Notes: generated from the sequence alone by a model not told the origin. A stretch of DNA of 64,000 nt from Maribacter sp. (GCA_002749285.1 PDPR01000014.1:62001-126000), one strand, 5' to 3'. Counted from the first letter of the stretch, positions 37,026-46,462 are shown. Translations and numbers: made by a program.

Positions 37026-37676
37026 ATGAGATTCTTAGCAACAACCCTTTTCTTTTTTATAGTCCTTAATGGCAACTCCCAAGATCCTGGGCGTTTCAAA
37101 AGCGATGTTGACCATATTCAAAAAAAATATGATACGCTCTGGGACGCGACCAAAGAAACGACCTTGTTCACGGGAAGTTCAAGTATCAGGATCTGGAAAG
37201 ACCTGGAAAATCGGTTTCCCAACGACCAAATCGTCAATTCAGGATTTGGGGGTTCGCATGCATCCGACCTTTTGGCCTTTTCCAATGAACTTATCCTCAA
37301 ATACAAACCCAGCAAGGTTTTTATCTATGAAGGGGATAACGACATCGCATCAGGCAAAAAACCAAGGGACATCATACGTACCATTGAACAAATCGTACAT
37401 ACGATCCGAACAGGGGAGCCGAAAACAAAAATCATTCTGATATCGGCCAAACCAAGCTTAAGCCGATGGTCTCTCAGGCACAAGTACCAACGTTTGAACA
37501 AAAAACTCCAAAGGCTTTGTAAAAAAAATGCCCTTACGGAATATGCGAATGTCTGGGATCCCATGCTAAGGAAAAGAAAACCGATCCCTGATCTTTTTAT
37601 CGAGGACGGATTACATATGAACACTAAAGGATATGACATTTGGCATTCCGTATTAGAACCATTTACCAAACACTGA
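37026..37676 (+). CDS. Secreted SGNH/GDSL hydrolase
   Basis: 216 residues with an N-terminal signal peptide ending near NGNSQ (residue 19). Block I is FTGSSSIRIW (Gly-Ser-Ser-Ser with the nucleophile), block II GFGGSHASDL, block III GDNDIA and block V DGLHMNTKGY (Asp-x2-His), the layout of SGNH esterases. Likely an acetylesterase or similar on polysaccharides or glycoconjugates, which suits the downstream hexosaminidase gene 27 bases on. Substrate not assigned. Confidence 0.88.
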   Translation: MRFLATTLFFFIVLNGNSQDPGRFKSDVDHIQKKYDTLWDATKETTLFTGSSSIRIWKDLENRFPNDQIVNSGFGGSHASDLLAFSNELILKYKPSKVFIYEGDNDIASGKKPRDIIRTIEQIVHTIRTGEPKTKIILISAKPSLSRWSLRHKYQRLNKKLQRLCKKNALTEYANVWDPMLRKRKPIPDLFIEDGLHMNTKGYDIWHSVLEPFTKH

Positions 37677-37702
37677 TTTCAACCATTTTATAGTAAATTA
37701 TT

Positions 37703-39298
37703 ATGATTAGATCCATTACAACAAGAATCCTGACCGTACTATTCATCGGTGCATTGATCGCCGCTTGCCAAGGGAAACAAAAGAAACAGATCCAATTTCC
37801 ACCAACCGATCTGGCCCAAGGGAATTTGATCCCAAAACCTTTGAAGGTGATTCCCACGAACAAGGCTTTCGGCCTAGACCGTTATACGGCCATCTACACT
37901 AGCCAAAGCGATGCCGCATTTGAGGAAGTAGGTCTATTTTTAGCCGATAAGATCAAAAGCAAGATCAATTTGGATGTCCCTGTAAACGAAAAAGGAGCCC
38001 TACCTATTGAGCGCGTTATTTACATTAATCAATCGGACAGTCTTGAACTGAACGCTCCCGAAGCCTATGATCTCTATATCACCCAAGATTCGATCATCTT
38101 GAACTCCAACACCGCCGAAGGTGCCTTCAGGGGAATACAGACGTTACGACAGGTCATTCCCGAACAGAGTAATGACACTCTGGCCGAGCAGCCTATATGG
38201 CCAATACCTTCAGGCAAGATCATCGATAATCCGACTTTTGGATTTCGTGGGTCCATGCTCGATGTGGCCCGTCATTTTTTCAGCGTATCCGATGTAAAGA
38301 AATATATCGACATTTTAGCATACTACAAAATCAATGTATTGCATTTGCACTTGACCGATGACCAAGGCTGGCGTATCGAGATCAAGTCATGGCCAAAATT
38401 GACCGAAGTCGGTGGAAGTACTGAAGTCGGTGGCGAATCCGGTGGTTTTTACACTCAGGAAGATTACAAGGAAATTGTCGCCTATGCCAAAAAACGCCAT
38501 ATAACCATTATCCCTGAAGTAGATATGCCCGGGCACACCAATGCGGCATCGGTCGCCTATCCGTTTTTAAATGGTAATGGGAAAACCCCCAAACCCTACG
38601 AAGGCACCAATGTAGGTTTTAGCACCTTTGATACCAGAAAAGATACGGTATATGCTTTTATCGATGATGTAATACGTGAGATCTCAGCCATTACCCCTGG
38701 CCCTTATTTCCATATTGGGGGGGACGAAAGCCATGTTACCAAAGAAAACGATTATATCTATTTTGTGGAAAAAGTAAGTAAAATCATACAAAAATATAAT
38801 AAGCAAATGATAGGATGGGATGAAATCGCCTCTGCCGATGTAGGCCCCAATTCAATTTCACAATACTGGTCAAATGGGGACAATGCCAAGAAAGCGGTCA
38901 AGAGGGGAATGAAACTTATACTCTCACCTGCCAAAAAAACTTATTTGGATATGCAATACGATACACTCTCCGAATATGGGCTGCATTGGGCCGCATATAT
39001 TCCAGTTGATTCCGCCTATGTGTGGACACCCGAGGAATATGAGGGGATACCCATGGAGAATATCCTAGGTGTAGAGGCACCCTTATGGTCAGAGACCATT
39101 AGTGACATCAATGGACTGGAGTACCTGGCCTTTCCACGGATGATCGGTTATTCCGAACTCAGTTGGAGTTCCAAGGAAAATCGCGATTGGGAAGACTACA
39201 AGGTACGTTTGGCCAATCAGGCCTCCTATCTAGAACGTATGAATGTCAAGTATTATGCGTCCCCTTTAATAGATTGGGGAAAAACCGAAAAACACTAA
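37703..39298 (+). CDS. Beta-N-acetylhexosaminidase, GH20 lipoprotein
   Basis: 531 residues. Lipoprotein signal with lipobox IAAC (Cys22). The GH20b-like domain at about 40-170 is followed by the TIM barrel: RGSMLDVARHFF, LHLHLTDDQGWRIEI, PEVDMPGHTNAA and the catalytic pair Asp341-Glu342 in HIGGDES, then IGWDEI. Removes terminal beta-GlcNAc/GalNAc from chitin, peptidoglycan or glycoprotein oligomers. The 27-base gap after the SGNH hydrolase and the S10 peptidase after it suggest a secreted recycling cluster. Outer-membrane or periplasmic-facing attachment is likely. Confidence 0.93.
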   Translation: MIRSITTRILTVLFIGALIAACQGKQKKQIQFPPTDLAQGNLIPKPLKVIPTNKAFGLDRYTAIYTSQSDAAFEEVGLFLADKIKSKINLDVPVNEKGALPIERVIYINQSDSLELNAPEAYDLYITQDSIILNSNTAEGAFRGIQTLRQVIPEQSNDTLAEQPIWPIPSGKIIDNPTFGFRGSMLDVARHFFSVSDVKKYIDILAYYKINVLHLHLTDDQGWRIEIKSWPKLTEVGGSTEVGGESGGFYTQEDYKEIVAYAKKRHITIIPEVDMPGHTNAASVAYPFLNGNGKTPKPYEGTNVGFSTFDTRKDTVYAFIDDVIREISAITPGPYFHIGGDESHVTKENDYIYFVEKVSKIIQKYNKQMIGWDEIASADVGPNSISQYWSNGDNAKKAVKRGMKLILSPAKKTYLDMQYDTLSEYGLHWAAYIPVDSAYVWTPEEYEGIPMENILGVEAPLWSETISDINGLEYLAFPRMIGYSELSWSSKENRDWEDYKVRLANQASYLERMNVKYYASPLIDWGKTEKH

Positions 39299-39339
39299 TA
39301 CCCTTTAGCCGATCCCGAAACCAATAAAACCACTATAAA

Positions 39340-40845
39340 ATGAAAAGAGCCCTATTGGCCTTCCTCCTTGTGGGAACGATGGCAATTGCCCAAAAAGCAA
39401 ATGACACTGTTCCCAAGGCGGGGATTTCAAAAACAATGCAAAGCGTCAACATCAATGGTGAAACCATTTATTTGACCGCACAGGCTGGTACTTTTGAGGT
39501 CAGGGACGAGAACAACGAGCCTATTGCCTTAATGGGGCATACATATTACACAAAAGGTAAGGACAAACGTTCACCGGGCTCTAGGAAAAGACCCATTGTA
39601 TTCGCCTACAATGGCGGCCCTGGGTCTTCATCCTTTTGGCTTCATATGGGGGCTCTTGGCCCAAAGCGAATCGTCACTAACGACCCTGTAGCAACACCTG
39701 CCGCACCTTACAAGATAATAAACAACGACTATTCTATTTTGGATGTTGCGGATTTGGTCATGATAGACCCGGTAGGTACTGGACTCAGTACACCTGTCGG
39801 TAAGGCGAAATTCAAGGATTTTTGGGGCGTAGACCAAGATATTCGGAGTTTATCCCTGTTCATTACCCAGTTTTTAATAGCACATGACAGAATGAACAGC
39901 CCAAAATATCTTTTGGGGGAAAGTTATGGTACTTTTAGGAATGCCGGGGTTATGAACAAGCTTCTGGGCCAAGGCATTGCTATGAACGGGGTGATAATGG
40001 TCTCTGCTGTTTTTGACCTAAGGACATTACTATTCCCGCCAAATGATGACCTGCCGTACATTGTACATCTACCTACCTATGCGGCCACGGCTTGGTACCA
40101 TGATAAAGTTGCCGACAAACCGGCGGATGTCTACCAGTTTTTAGATGAAATCCGTAGTTTTACAGAAAATGAATATACCCCTGCCCTATTCAAGGGAAAT
40201 CAACTGCCTCTTGATGAAAAGCAAGAAATAGCCTCTAAATTGGCTACTTATACCGGTACATCCGAAGCTTTTTGGCTAAAAGCCGAGCTCAGGGTCACGG
40301 CCAGTGAATTTTTCGCGGAATTTTTAAGGGACAAAGGGGAGATCGTTGGTCGTTTAGATTCCAGGTTCACAGGTATAAACCAAGATCTTTTGGCACAGGA
40401 AGGAAGTCACGATCCACAAAGTACCGCCATTTCGCCAGCATACATTACCGGTTTTCTAGATTACCTCCACAGGACACTCAAAGTGGACAAAAACCTCACC
40501 TACACCATTACCGCTTCACGTCGTAAAGGTTTTAAGTGGGATTGGTCCCATGTAGGGAATAATCGATGGGGCACCCAAGCAGCCATAAACACGGGAATAG
40601 ACATGGCCGAAGCACTTTCAAAAGACCCCAACATGAAAGTCCTGGTATTAAATGGCATTTATGACCTTGCCACGGTTTTCTATGGCGTTGAACATAGCAT
40701 AAACCATTTGGACCTTACCAAAGAGGCCAAGGAGAACATCATCATGAAATATTATGAATCGGGACATATGATGTACATACATGAGCCCTCGTTGGTAAAG
40801 TTCAAAAACGATATTTCTGAATTCATAAAAGCGACATCCAACTAA
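39340..40845 (+). CDS. Secreted S10-family serine carboxypeptidase
   Basis: 501 residues with an N-terminal signal peptide (cleavage near AIAQ, residue 18). Serine carboxypeptidase motifs are intact: NGGPGSSS oxyanion segment at 91-98, nucleophile Ser195 in GESYG, Asp442 in LNGIYD and His476 in ESGHMM. Bacterial S10 proteins of this length, without the insertions of the yeast enzyme, are common in Bacteroidota. It would trim peptides in the periplasm or outside. The A+T-rich gap after it starts a different DNA segment. Confidence 0.92.
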   Translation: MKRALLAFLLVGTMAIAQKANDTVPKAGISKTMQSVNINGETIYLTAQAGTFEVRDENNEPIALMGHTYYTKGKDKRSPGSRKRPIVFAYNGGPGSSSFWLHMGALGPKRIVTNDPVATPAAPYKIINNDYSILDVADLVMIDPVGTGLSTPVGKAKFKDFWGVDQDIRSLSLFITQFLIAHDRMNSPKYLLGESYGTFRNAGVMNKLLGQGIAMNGVIMVSAVFDLRTLLFPPNDDLPYIVHLPTYAATAWYHDKVADKPADVYQFLDEIRSFTENEYTPALFKGNQLPLDEKQEIASKLATYTGTSEAFWLKAELRVTASEFFAEFLRDKGEIVGRLDSRFTGINQDLLAQEGSHDPQSTAISPAYITGFLDYLHRTLKVDKNLTYTITASRRKGFKWDWSHVGNNRWGTQAAINTGIDMAEALSKDPNMKVLVLNGIYDLATVFYGVEHSINHLDLTKEAKENIIMKYYESGHMMYIHEPSLVKFKNDISEFIKATSN

Positions 40846-41223
40846 AAAAGAAATGAACGGGCCTTTTGGGCAATTACGGTATCTTTTCTTGTTTATTGTT
40901 TTTTATACCTATTTACGGGCCCAAGGGGTCGGGAAAGTCCTAGGGGATATCTGAAATCGGATATTGATTTAGGAACCTATCCCTATAATGGATAGATTTA
41001 GTGTGTATGTTGATGATTGCCAACTAGATATGTCTTATTTTTGAAATTAATCCCGAAAAACTTTTAAATTACTGTTTTCCAGTTATTTACTTGTTTTGAA
41101 TATCCGTTATAGGGATACGTCCGTTGATTTATATTAAACCGTTGTGTACCATATCAATACAGAACTAGAAAATTATTCCTTGCAACAAAAGAAAAATAAC
41201 AAGTCTTTATCAGAAAAGATACG
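40846..41223 (+). other. Intergenic gap before the A+T-rich accessory segment
   Basis: Contains a 33-codon frame (40853-40954) resembling a signal peptide with no mature part (see findings), and the motif GTTGTGTACCATATCAATAC at 41141-41160 that partly repeats near 43.28 kb. No promoter consensus found. Confidence 0.4.
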
Positions 41224-42624
41224 ATGATTAAAAACAAATTGATATTTACCATACTTATTCTGCTCATATGTAAATCTATTTTTGGGCAAACAAAGCCCGA
41301 AATAAATATAAAATTCTCGAAACTTTATGCCACCTACGAATTTGTCCAAAAGCTATCAAGCAAATATCCTGATAACCTTTACAAGAAAACATTCTATGAA
41401 TCAAAATACAATACTGAAAAATACAATGGTTTAATCAAACGTTTTGACACCTTAAAGATTTACGAAACCTATGAATTTCAAGGATATCCGGTTGAACAAA
41501 AAATACCGGGCATAACCACCAACTTCATAAAAAAGAACCTTATTTCAAATCAGGACCTGAAAGATTTTAAAAAGCAGACTTTTGGAATAGTTCCAGGTTC
41601 GGAATTATTGGGTTTTTGCGAAATATTGGAAAGCTTTGAACCTGTTTATGATGAATTGATATATCTGAAGAACAAGTACAAGTTTAGCGAAAAGGTCGAG
41701 CAGCTTTCAAAATATATAACCAGTTCACATACAGCCGGTTTCTTTCAATCAGGATTAGATTTTTACGGAACGGAATGGGACTTTTCGATCCCATTTGAAA
41801 TAGCCATAGTTCCTTCCTTGAGCCAACGTGGATTTACGGCCACAACATTTTTGAACATTGCAGTCAGCGAAATGCAATTGGACTTTGAATCCTATGATGT
41901 CCTGCTAAGCGTATTGATGCACGAAATTTATCATATACTTTATGACGAACAACCTTTGGAAACCAAGCTAAATCTAAAAAAGTGGTTCAATGAAAACGAT
42001 TCTAAAAATTCACAATATGCATTTTTGCTATTGAACGAAGTTTTGGCAACTGCACTAGGCAACGGATTTGTTTTTGAACAATTGAAGGGGAAATTAGATG
42101 AAGAAGATTGGTACTACAACAAGTATATCAACGAAATGGCAAAAAAAATCTATCCTACAGTTAAACAATACTTAACCGAAAAAAGAGTTTTGGACAAGGA
42201 TTTTGTTGACAAGTATATTTCAATCTACGACAGGGATTTTCAACAGTGGCGAAATGAATTGGACAACATTTTGACTTATCGTTATATAATAGCGGACAAT
42301 CCCAAACATTTTGATTTCTTCTTGAAAAATTATCCAAGAACAAGTGTGTCATATATGAACGATGAACTCACGCCACAAGGATTGGAACGTATGAAAGAAA
42401 GACCATTGACAAAGATTGTTCTCGTTTCAAATGAAAACCCGGAGAAGTTGAAGATGGTCAAAGACGTTTTTCCCGAATTAAAAAATTGGAGTTATGACCC
42501 AAACAGGGAATTTGTACATATCGAAAACCTTAATGACAAAACCAAACTCATAATCGTTAACGCAATAGAACAGGAAACCTTCCGATTATTGGAGAAAACC
42601 TTTGAGAATAGAAAAATTGAATAA
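41224..42624 (+). CDS. Secreted HExxH-motif protein, unrecognised family
   Basis: 466 residues with a signal peptide (MIKNKLIFTILILLICKSIFG). The sequence around 233-237 is HEIYH in VLMHEIYHILYDE, a zinc-peptidase-type motif, followed 35 residues later by an acidic NEVLATALGN (Glu272), the usual position of the third ligand in gluzincins. The rest is mixed with many Tyr/Lys/Phe and shows no familiar domain. Suggests a secreted metallopeptidase of a divergent family; the family is not recognised. Codon use is visibly more A+T rich than the flanking genes. Confidence 0.6.
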   Translation: MIKNKLIFTILILLICKSIFGQTKPEINIKFSKLYATYEFVQKLSSKYPDNLYKKTFYESKYNTEKYNGLIKRFDTLKIYETYEFQGYPVEQKIPGITTNFIKKNLISNQDLKDFKKQTFGIVPGSELLGFCEILESFEPVYDELIYLKNKYKFSEKVEQLSKYITSSHTAGFFQSGLDFYGTEWDFSIPFEIAIVPSLSQRGFTATTFLNIAVSEMQLDFESYDVLLSVLMHEIYHILYDEQPLETKLNLKKWFNENDSKNSQYAFLLLNEVLATALGNGFVFEQLKGKLDEEDWYYNKYINEMAKKIYPTVKQYLTEKRVLDKDFVDKYISIYDRDFQQWRNELDNILTYRYIIADNPKHFDFFLKNYPRTSVSYMNDELTPQGLERMKERPLTKIVLVSNENPEKLKMVKDVFPELKNWSYDPNREFVHIENLNDKTKLIIVNAIEQETFRLLEKTFENRKIE

Positions 42625-42630
42625 ACCTCT

Positions 42631-43213
42631 ATGGACTTAAAGTCCATAGATTTAACTATTTTTGAGACCAATGAAATTATCGAAAGACTCAAAAACGAAA
42701 TTACGGAAACCGGCTATTCCGAATATTTGAAAATTGAATTGAAAAACAGACTTTTGGGAGAACACAGTGAAAGTATCGTTGATAAAGTTTTGGAGCATTT
42801 CAAGATTAAGGTTTATGACCCAACACAAAAAGAAATACAACGAACAAGCCTATATACAAAGTCCACAGAACAATGCGGAAAATCATACTGGAACATCAAG
42901 GGACCTTGAACCGGCAAAAATCCATAAAAAAATTCCTGTCTGGTTCAACAAACCAAATCAGAAAAACAGTCAGATCTTCATAAAATATATGAAATTACGG
43001 GAACAAAAAACACCTGTTACGTTTTTTGAACTCGAAAAAGCTTGTGAAAGGATTAAAGACTTTAGAAGTAGTTACCAAGCAATGAAAACAATCAGCGAAA
43101 GGAACAATGCAATGGTCTTTGATGAAGTTGGTCGAACAATATCACTTCGGGAACCTGGAAAAGGTCTTATGGAAAAAGAATACGAACGGTATTCAAGAAG
43201 AAACAGCGAATAA
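42631..43213 (+). pseudogene. Frameshifted gene, possibly restriction/HNH-endonuclease-related C-terminus
   Basis: Two frames overlap: 42631-42909 in frame 1 (Glu/Lys-rich, ending in an unlikely tail after KVYDPTQKE) and 42815-43213 in frame 2, whose protein continues sensibly (NEQAYIQSPQ, then KKIPVWFNKPNQKNSQI and KKIKDF-like blocks). The shift point is near an A-run around 42825. The IPVW-x-KP-x2-N pattern recalls the C-terminal region of some Bacteroidota HNH-type or restriction-associated proteins, from memory only. Overlapping two-gene arrangement is the alternative. It is sandwiched between the HExxH and DinB-like genes. Confidence 0.5.
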
Positions 43214-43308
43214 AACACCTCTCCATAAACAACCATCATCCATAAGCTCCAAAAAAAGGGATTTTATCCAAGTGCCGCACACAATATCAACCAAGAAAAA
43301 CGCCATAA

Positions 43309-43776
43309 ATGACCAAAAGTGAACAATTGGCAAGTCGCCTTCGGGAAGTAATCCTGGACGGAACCTGGATTGCGAACACAAATTTCAAAGACCAACTGGA
43401 AAACCTGGACTGGAAGATCGCGACTGAAAAAGTCCAACCCCTGAACACTATTTCCGTTTTGGCCCAACATATCCATTACTACATTGATGGGACAAGAAAC
43501 GCACTCACCAACGGGAAACTTGAAATCAGCGACAAATACAGCTTTGATCTTCCGCTCATTGGATCACAGACCGAATGGGAAGGGTTTCAAAAGAAATTTT
43601 GGGACGATACGGAAAAACTTGCCGGAATGATAGAAAAAATGTCCGAAGAACAACTTAATGAAAAATTCGTTGACGAAAAATATGGAAGTCATTCACGAAA
43701 CATTGACGGAATGATAGAACACAGCTACTACCATTTAGGACAGATCGTATTGATCAAAAAGATTGTTGACAAATAA
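43309..43776 (+). CDS. DinB-superfamily metal-dependent protein (DUF1572-like)
   Basis: 155 residues, a four-helix bundle in pattern. His54/His56 (LAQHIHYY) and His138, His142 (EHSYYHLGQ) form the usual metal triad of DinB-like proteins, with conserved W and EEQL segments. Members include thiol transferases and damage-induced proteins; many are of unknown role. The gene sits at the end of the accessory segment with no operon partner. Confidence 0.78.
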   Translation: MTKSEQLASRLREVILDGTWIANTNFKDQLENLDWKIATEKVQPLNTISVLAQHIHYYIDGTRNALTNGKLEISDKYSFDLPLIGSQTEWEGFQKKFWDDTEKLAGMIEKMSEEQLNEKFVDEKYGSHSRNIDGMIEHSYYHLGQIVLIKKIVDK

Positions 43777-43950
43777 ATCTACCCTAGACAGAGTTCAGCC
43801 TACACCCTCAAAAACCTTTTTCATTTCGAGGCAAGCCTTGGAGCCAAACCTTTTTGGCCATCACCCAACGATTAAAAAAGCACATAACGGATAATGGCAG
43901 GATCTTTTGTAAAGGTTCATGCCATTATCCTATTTTATATATGAGGTTGT

Positions 43951-44373
43951 TTATTCCTCCTCCTTCGGGGTTTCCCCGGATTTTTTTACAAAATCAGTGA
44001 TTCCGTTCTCCTGTAGAATATTGTACCACCGGATCACCTTTTTAATATCACTAGGGTACACCTTATCCTCATCATAATCCGGCAATACCCCAAAAAAGTA
44101 TTCCTCCAGTTTAAGTTTATCCTCTTTATGCCCTACAGAGGTTTTACCGCCTTCCTCTTTCTCCCATATTTTTTGGAACACCTCACCCAAGGGCACCTCC
44201 TCTTCCAATGTATAAATAGCAATTTCCGACAAAACACTCACATTACTATGCGCACTAATGGTGATACGTTTCTTATCCAACAATGATTCGGCCACGAATC
44301 CTGATCGGGTCTGGGTCAATAAACGATAAAGTCCAGGTCTCCCCCCTATCGACAAAATTTTATCTAAACTCAT
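43951..44373 (-). CDS. DUF5606 domain protein
   Basis: 140 residues. Opens MSLDKILSIGGRPGLYRLLTQTRSGFVAESLLDKKR and carries the ISAHSNVSVL and LEEEVPLGEVFQKIW segments, a pattern strongly conserved across Bacteroidota DUF5606 proteins. Acidic C-terminus rich in Glu. Function unknown. It is third in the minus-strand run after ruvX and def, 56 bases from def. A CATCTTTG element at about 44384-44391 is a near -7 match and may give it a separate promoter. Confidence 0.85.
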   Translation of the reverse strand: MSLDKILSIGGRPGLYRLLTQTRSGFVAESLLDKKRITISAHSNVSVLSEIAIYTLEEEVPLGEVFQKIWEKEEGGKTSVGHKEDKLKLEEYFFGVLPDYDEDKVYPSDIKKVIRWYNILQENGITDFVKKSGETPKEEE

Positions 44374-44429
44374 TCCTTAAAAAATTTCAATTGCAAAGAT
44401 GCTATAATTACCCAAATAACCGCGTTAAA

Positions 44430-45020
44430 TTATCTTGCTTTTTTCATGTTCGGAAATCGCATGCGGTAATCCACTTCTATTTTACCCTTGGATATATTGG
44501 CCAATCGGCTTTTCAACAAGCGTTTTTTCAAAGAAGATAATTTATCGGTAAACAATATACCCTCTATATGGTCATACTCGTGTTGGATGATACGGGCCAA
44601 TATGCCGTCATAAGTTTCCGTATGCTCCTTAAAATCCCCATCACGATACGTAATCGTAATCGTATCCTTTCTGGAAACATCCTCCCTAACATCCGGAATA
44701 CTGAGACAACCCTCATTAAAGACCCAATCCTTGCCTGTTTCCTCCTCTATTTCAGCATTGATAAATACCTTCTTGAACCCCTCAATGGCCTTTCGCTCCA
44801 CTTCGGATAGACCGTTATCTTCTGCAAAAGGGGTCGAATCGACTATAAAAAGCCGCAAAGGCAACCCTATCTGTGGGGCGGCCAACCCCACTCCACTCGC
44901 ATTGTACATGGTCTCCCACATATTATCGATCAACTCATCCAGTTTGGGGAAATCCTTTTCGATTTCCTTTCCTACTTTACGTAACACGGGATCGCCATAG
45001 GCGACAATAGGTAGTACCAT
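44430..45020 (-). CDS. def: Peptide deformylase
   Basis: 196 residues. Removes the formyl group from nascent polypeptides. All three motifs are intact: GVGLAAPQIG at 43-52, EGCLS with Cys105, and QHEYDH with His147, Glu148 and His151, which bind Fe2+/Zn2+ and catalyse. The start MVLPIVAYGDPVLRK matches the family. It lies directly after ruvX with no gap (ruvX stop at 45021), and precedes DUF5606. Length suits the Bacteroidota type. Confidence 0.95.
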   Translation of the reverse strand: MVLPIVAYGDPVLRKVGKEIEKDFPKLDELIDNMWETMYNASGVGLAAPQIGLPLRLFIVDSTPFAEDNGLSEVERKAIEGFKKVFINAEIEEETGKDWVFNEGCLSIPDVREDVSRKDTITITYRDGDFKEHTETYDGILARIIQHEYDHIEGILFTDKLSSLKKRLLKSRLANISKGKIEVDYRMRFPNMKKAR

Positions 45021-45431
45021 TTATTTTCTATTTATATAAGCCTGTAATATCAGGGTTGCACTTATTTCATCGATCAACGCTTTATTCCTGCGTTTTTTTT
45101 TCTTTATCCCTCCATCGATCATGGATTGAAATGCCATTTTCGAGGTAAAACGCTCATCTTGCCTTTCAATCGGGATATCGGGAAACGTCCTACCCAAATG
45201 CTTTAGGAAAGGAGTTATAAGTTCCTCTGCCCGGGAGGGTGTATAATCCATCTGTTTTGGCTCCCCTACGATAAAACGTTCTACATTCTCCCCTGCAACA
45301 TACCTCTTTAAAAAACCAACAAGCTCCGGGGTGTTCACAGTCGTAAGTCCCGAGGCAATGATCTGCAATTCATCCGTAATTGCAATCCCAGTGCGTTTTT
45401 TCCCATAGTCCAAAGCAACGATCCTACCCAA
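45021..45431 (-). CDS. ruvX: Putative pre-16S rRNA nuclease / RuvX (YqgF)
   Basis: 136 residues from TTG at 45431 (LGR-I-VALDYG start). RNase-H-like fold: first strand with Asp in VALDYGKKRTG, acidic E-containing GEP strand (FIVGEPKQMD) and RQDERFTSKMA, and the final DEISATLILQ. Family members process 16S rRNA ends and are annotated as Holliday-junction resolvase-like. A longer frame runs to 45731 on this strand, but it is antisense to dapD and lacks a family counterpart, so it was rejected. The short form fits homolog length. Cotranscribed with def and DUF5606. Confidence 0.88.
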   Translation of the reverse strand: MGRIVALDYGKKRTGIAITDELQIIASGLTTVNTPELVGFLKRYVAGENVERFIVGEPKQMDYTPSRAEELITPFLKHLGRTFPDIPIERQDERFTSKMAFQSMIDGGIKKKKRRNKALIDEISATLILQAYINRK

Positions 45432-45508
45432 TTCCAATGTTTTTGGCAAAAATAAACCATAAATTGTTATAACTATAAAAACACGGGACCAATTAAGGTT
45501 TCTCCCCT

Positions 45509-45516
45509 TATATTTG
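45509..45516 (+). promoter_or_regulatory. -7 box TATATTTG for dapD
   Basis: Perfect TAnnTTTG box, 22 bases before the ATG at 45538, giving a leader of about 15 bases. Because the box covers 45514, the upstream in-frame start there cannot be transcribed from this promoter, which supports the 45538 start. Confidence 0.6.
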
Positions 45517-45537
45517 TCGAAATTCCAAGAAGGTAAG

Positions 45538-46353
45538 ATGACGGAACTTAGACAGACTATAGAAAAAGCATGGGAAAACAGGGAGCTATTAAAGGAAGCC
45601 ACTACCAAAAAAGCCATTAGGGAGGTAATCGATTTATTGGATTTGGGCAAACTGCGTTGTGCCGAACCAAATGAAAATGGTTGGCAGATCAATGAATGGG
45701 TGAAAAAAGGAGTCGTTCTGTATTTCCCCATTCAAAAAATGGAAACCCTGGAAGCGGGTATTTTCGAATACCATGACAAGATCCCATTGAAAAAGGGTTA
45801 TAAGGAAAAAGGCATCCGTGTTGTTCCCCATGCGGTGGCAAGGCATGGCTCATACATTTCCCCTGGCACGATACTCATGCCCAGTTATGTGAACATAGGC
45901 GCCTATGTCGACGAAGGCACCATGGTCGACACATGGTCCACCGTTGGCAGCTGTGCCCAGATCGGCAAGAATGTGCATTTAAGTGGTGGCGTTGGTATTG
46001 GAGGCGTACTTGAACCCTTACAGGCCGCTCCTGTAATTATTGGGGATGGTGCCTTTATTGGTTCCCGTTGCATTGTTGTAGAAGGCGTCCGGGTAGAAAA
46101 AGAAGCCGTTTTAGGCGCGAATGTAGTTTTGACCATGAGTACGAAAATCATAGATGCGACTGGTGGCAGACCTGTAGAAACAAAAGGTGTTGTCCCCGCC
46201 CGGTCCGTAGTGATCCCTGGGAGCTATACCAAAAAATTCCCCGCAGGGGATTTTCAGGTACCCTGTGCATTGATCATAGGTAAAAGAAAGGAAAGCACCG
46301 ATAAAAAGACATCATTGAACGATGCGCTCCGCGAGTACGGTGTAGCGGTTTAG
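45538..46353 (+). CDS. dapD: 2,3,4,5-tetrahydropyridine-2,6-dicarboxylate N-succinyltransferase
   Basis: 271 residues. Succinylates tetrahydrodipicolinate in the diaminopimelate/lysine route. N-terminal helical part, then left-handed beta-helix hexapeptides (IGAYVDEGTMVDTWSTVGS, GVGIGGVLEPLQAAPVIIGDGAFIGS are the standard DapD blocks), and the C-terminal VPCALIIGKR. Start at 45538 fits both the promoter and family N-terminus (MTELRQTIEKAWE). Monocistronic with a terminator at 46380; divergent from ruvX. Confidence 0.95.
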   Translation: MTELRQTIEKAWENRELLKEATTKKAIREVIDLLDLGKLRCAEPNENGWQINEWVKKGVVLYFPIQKMETLEAGIFEYHDKIPLKKGYKEKGIRVVPHAVARHGSYISPGTILMPSYVNIGAYVDEGTMVDTWSTVGSCAQIGKNVHLSGGVGIGGVLEPLQAAPVIIGDGAFIGSRCIVVEGVRVEKEAVLGANVVLTMSTKIIDATGGRPVETKGVVPARSVVIPGSYTKKFPAGDFQVPCALIIGKRKESTDKKTSLNDALREYGVAV

Positions 46354-46379
46354 TACCGCCCAAAACATAACACAATAAA

Positions 46380-46408
46380 GACCCTTACTTAAAAAAGTAG
46401 GGTTTTTG
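46380..46408 (+). terminator. Rho-independent terminator after dapD
   Basis: Hairpin of ACCCTTACTT and AAGTAGGGT (one-base bulge) with a short A loop, followed by TTTTT; 26 bases after the dapD stop. Confidence 0.7.
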
Positions 46409-46462
46409 CTCTTTTGGTTGTTGATAAATAAATCGTTTATACAAATTCGATGAATAATAAGG

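Noticed and set aside
45432..45731. N-terminal extension of the ruvX frame (to 236 residues)
   Set aside because: It is antisense to dapD's start and promoter, has no family counterpart, and ruvX homologs begin at the LGRIVALDYG segment.
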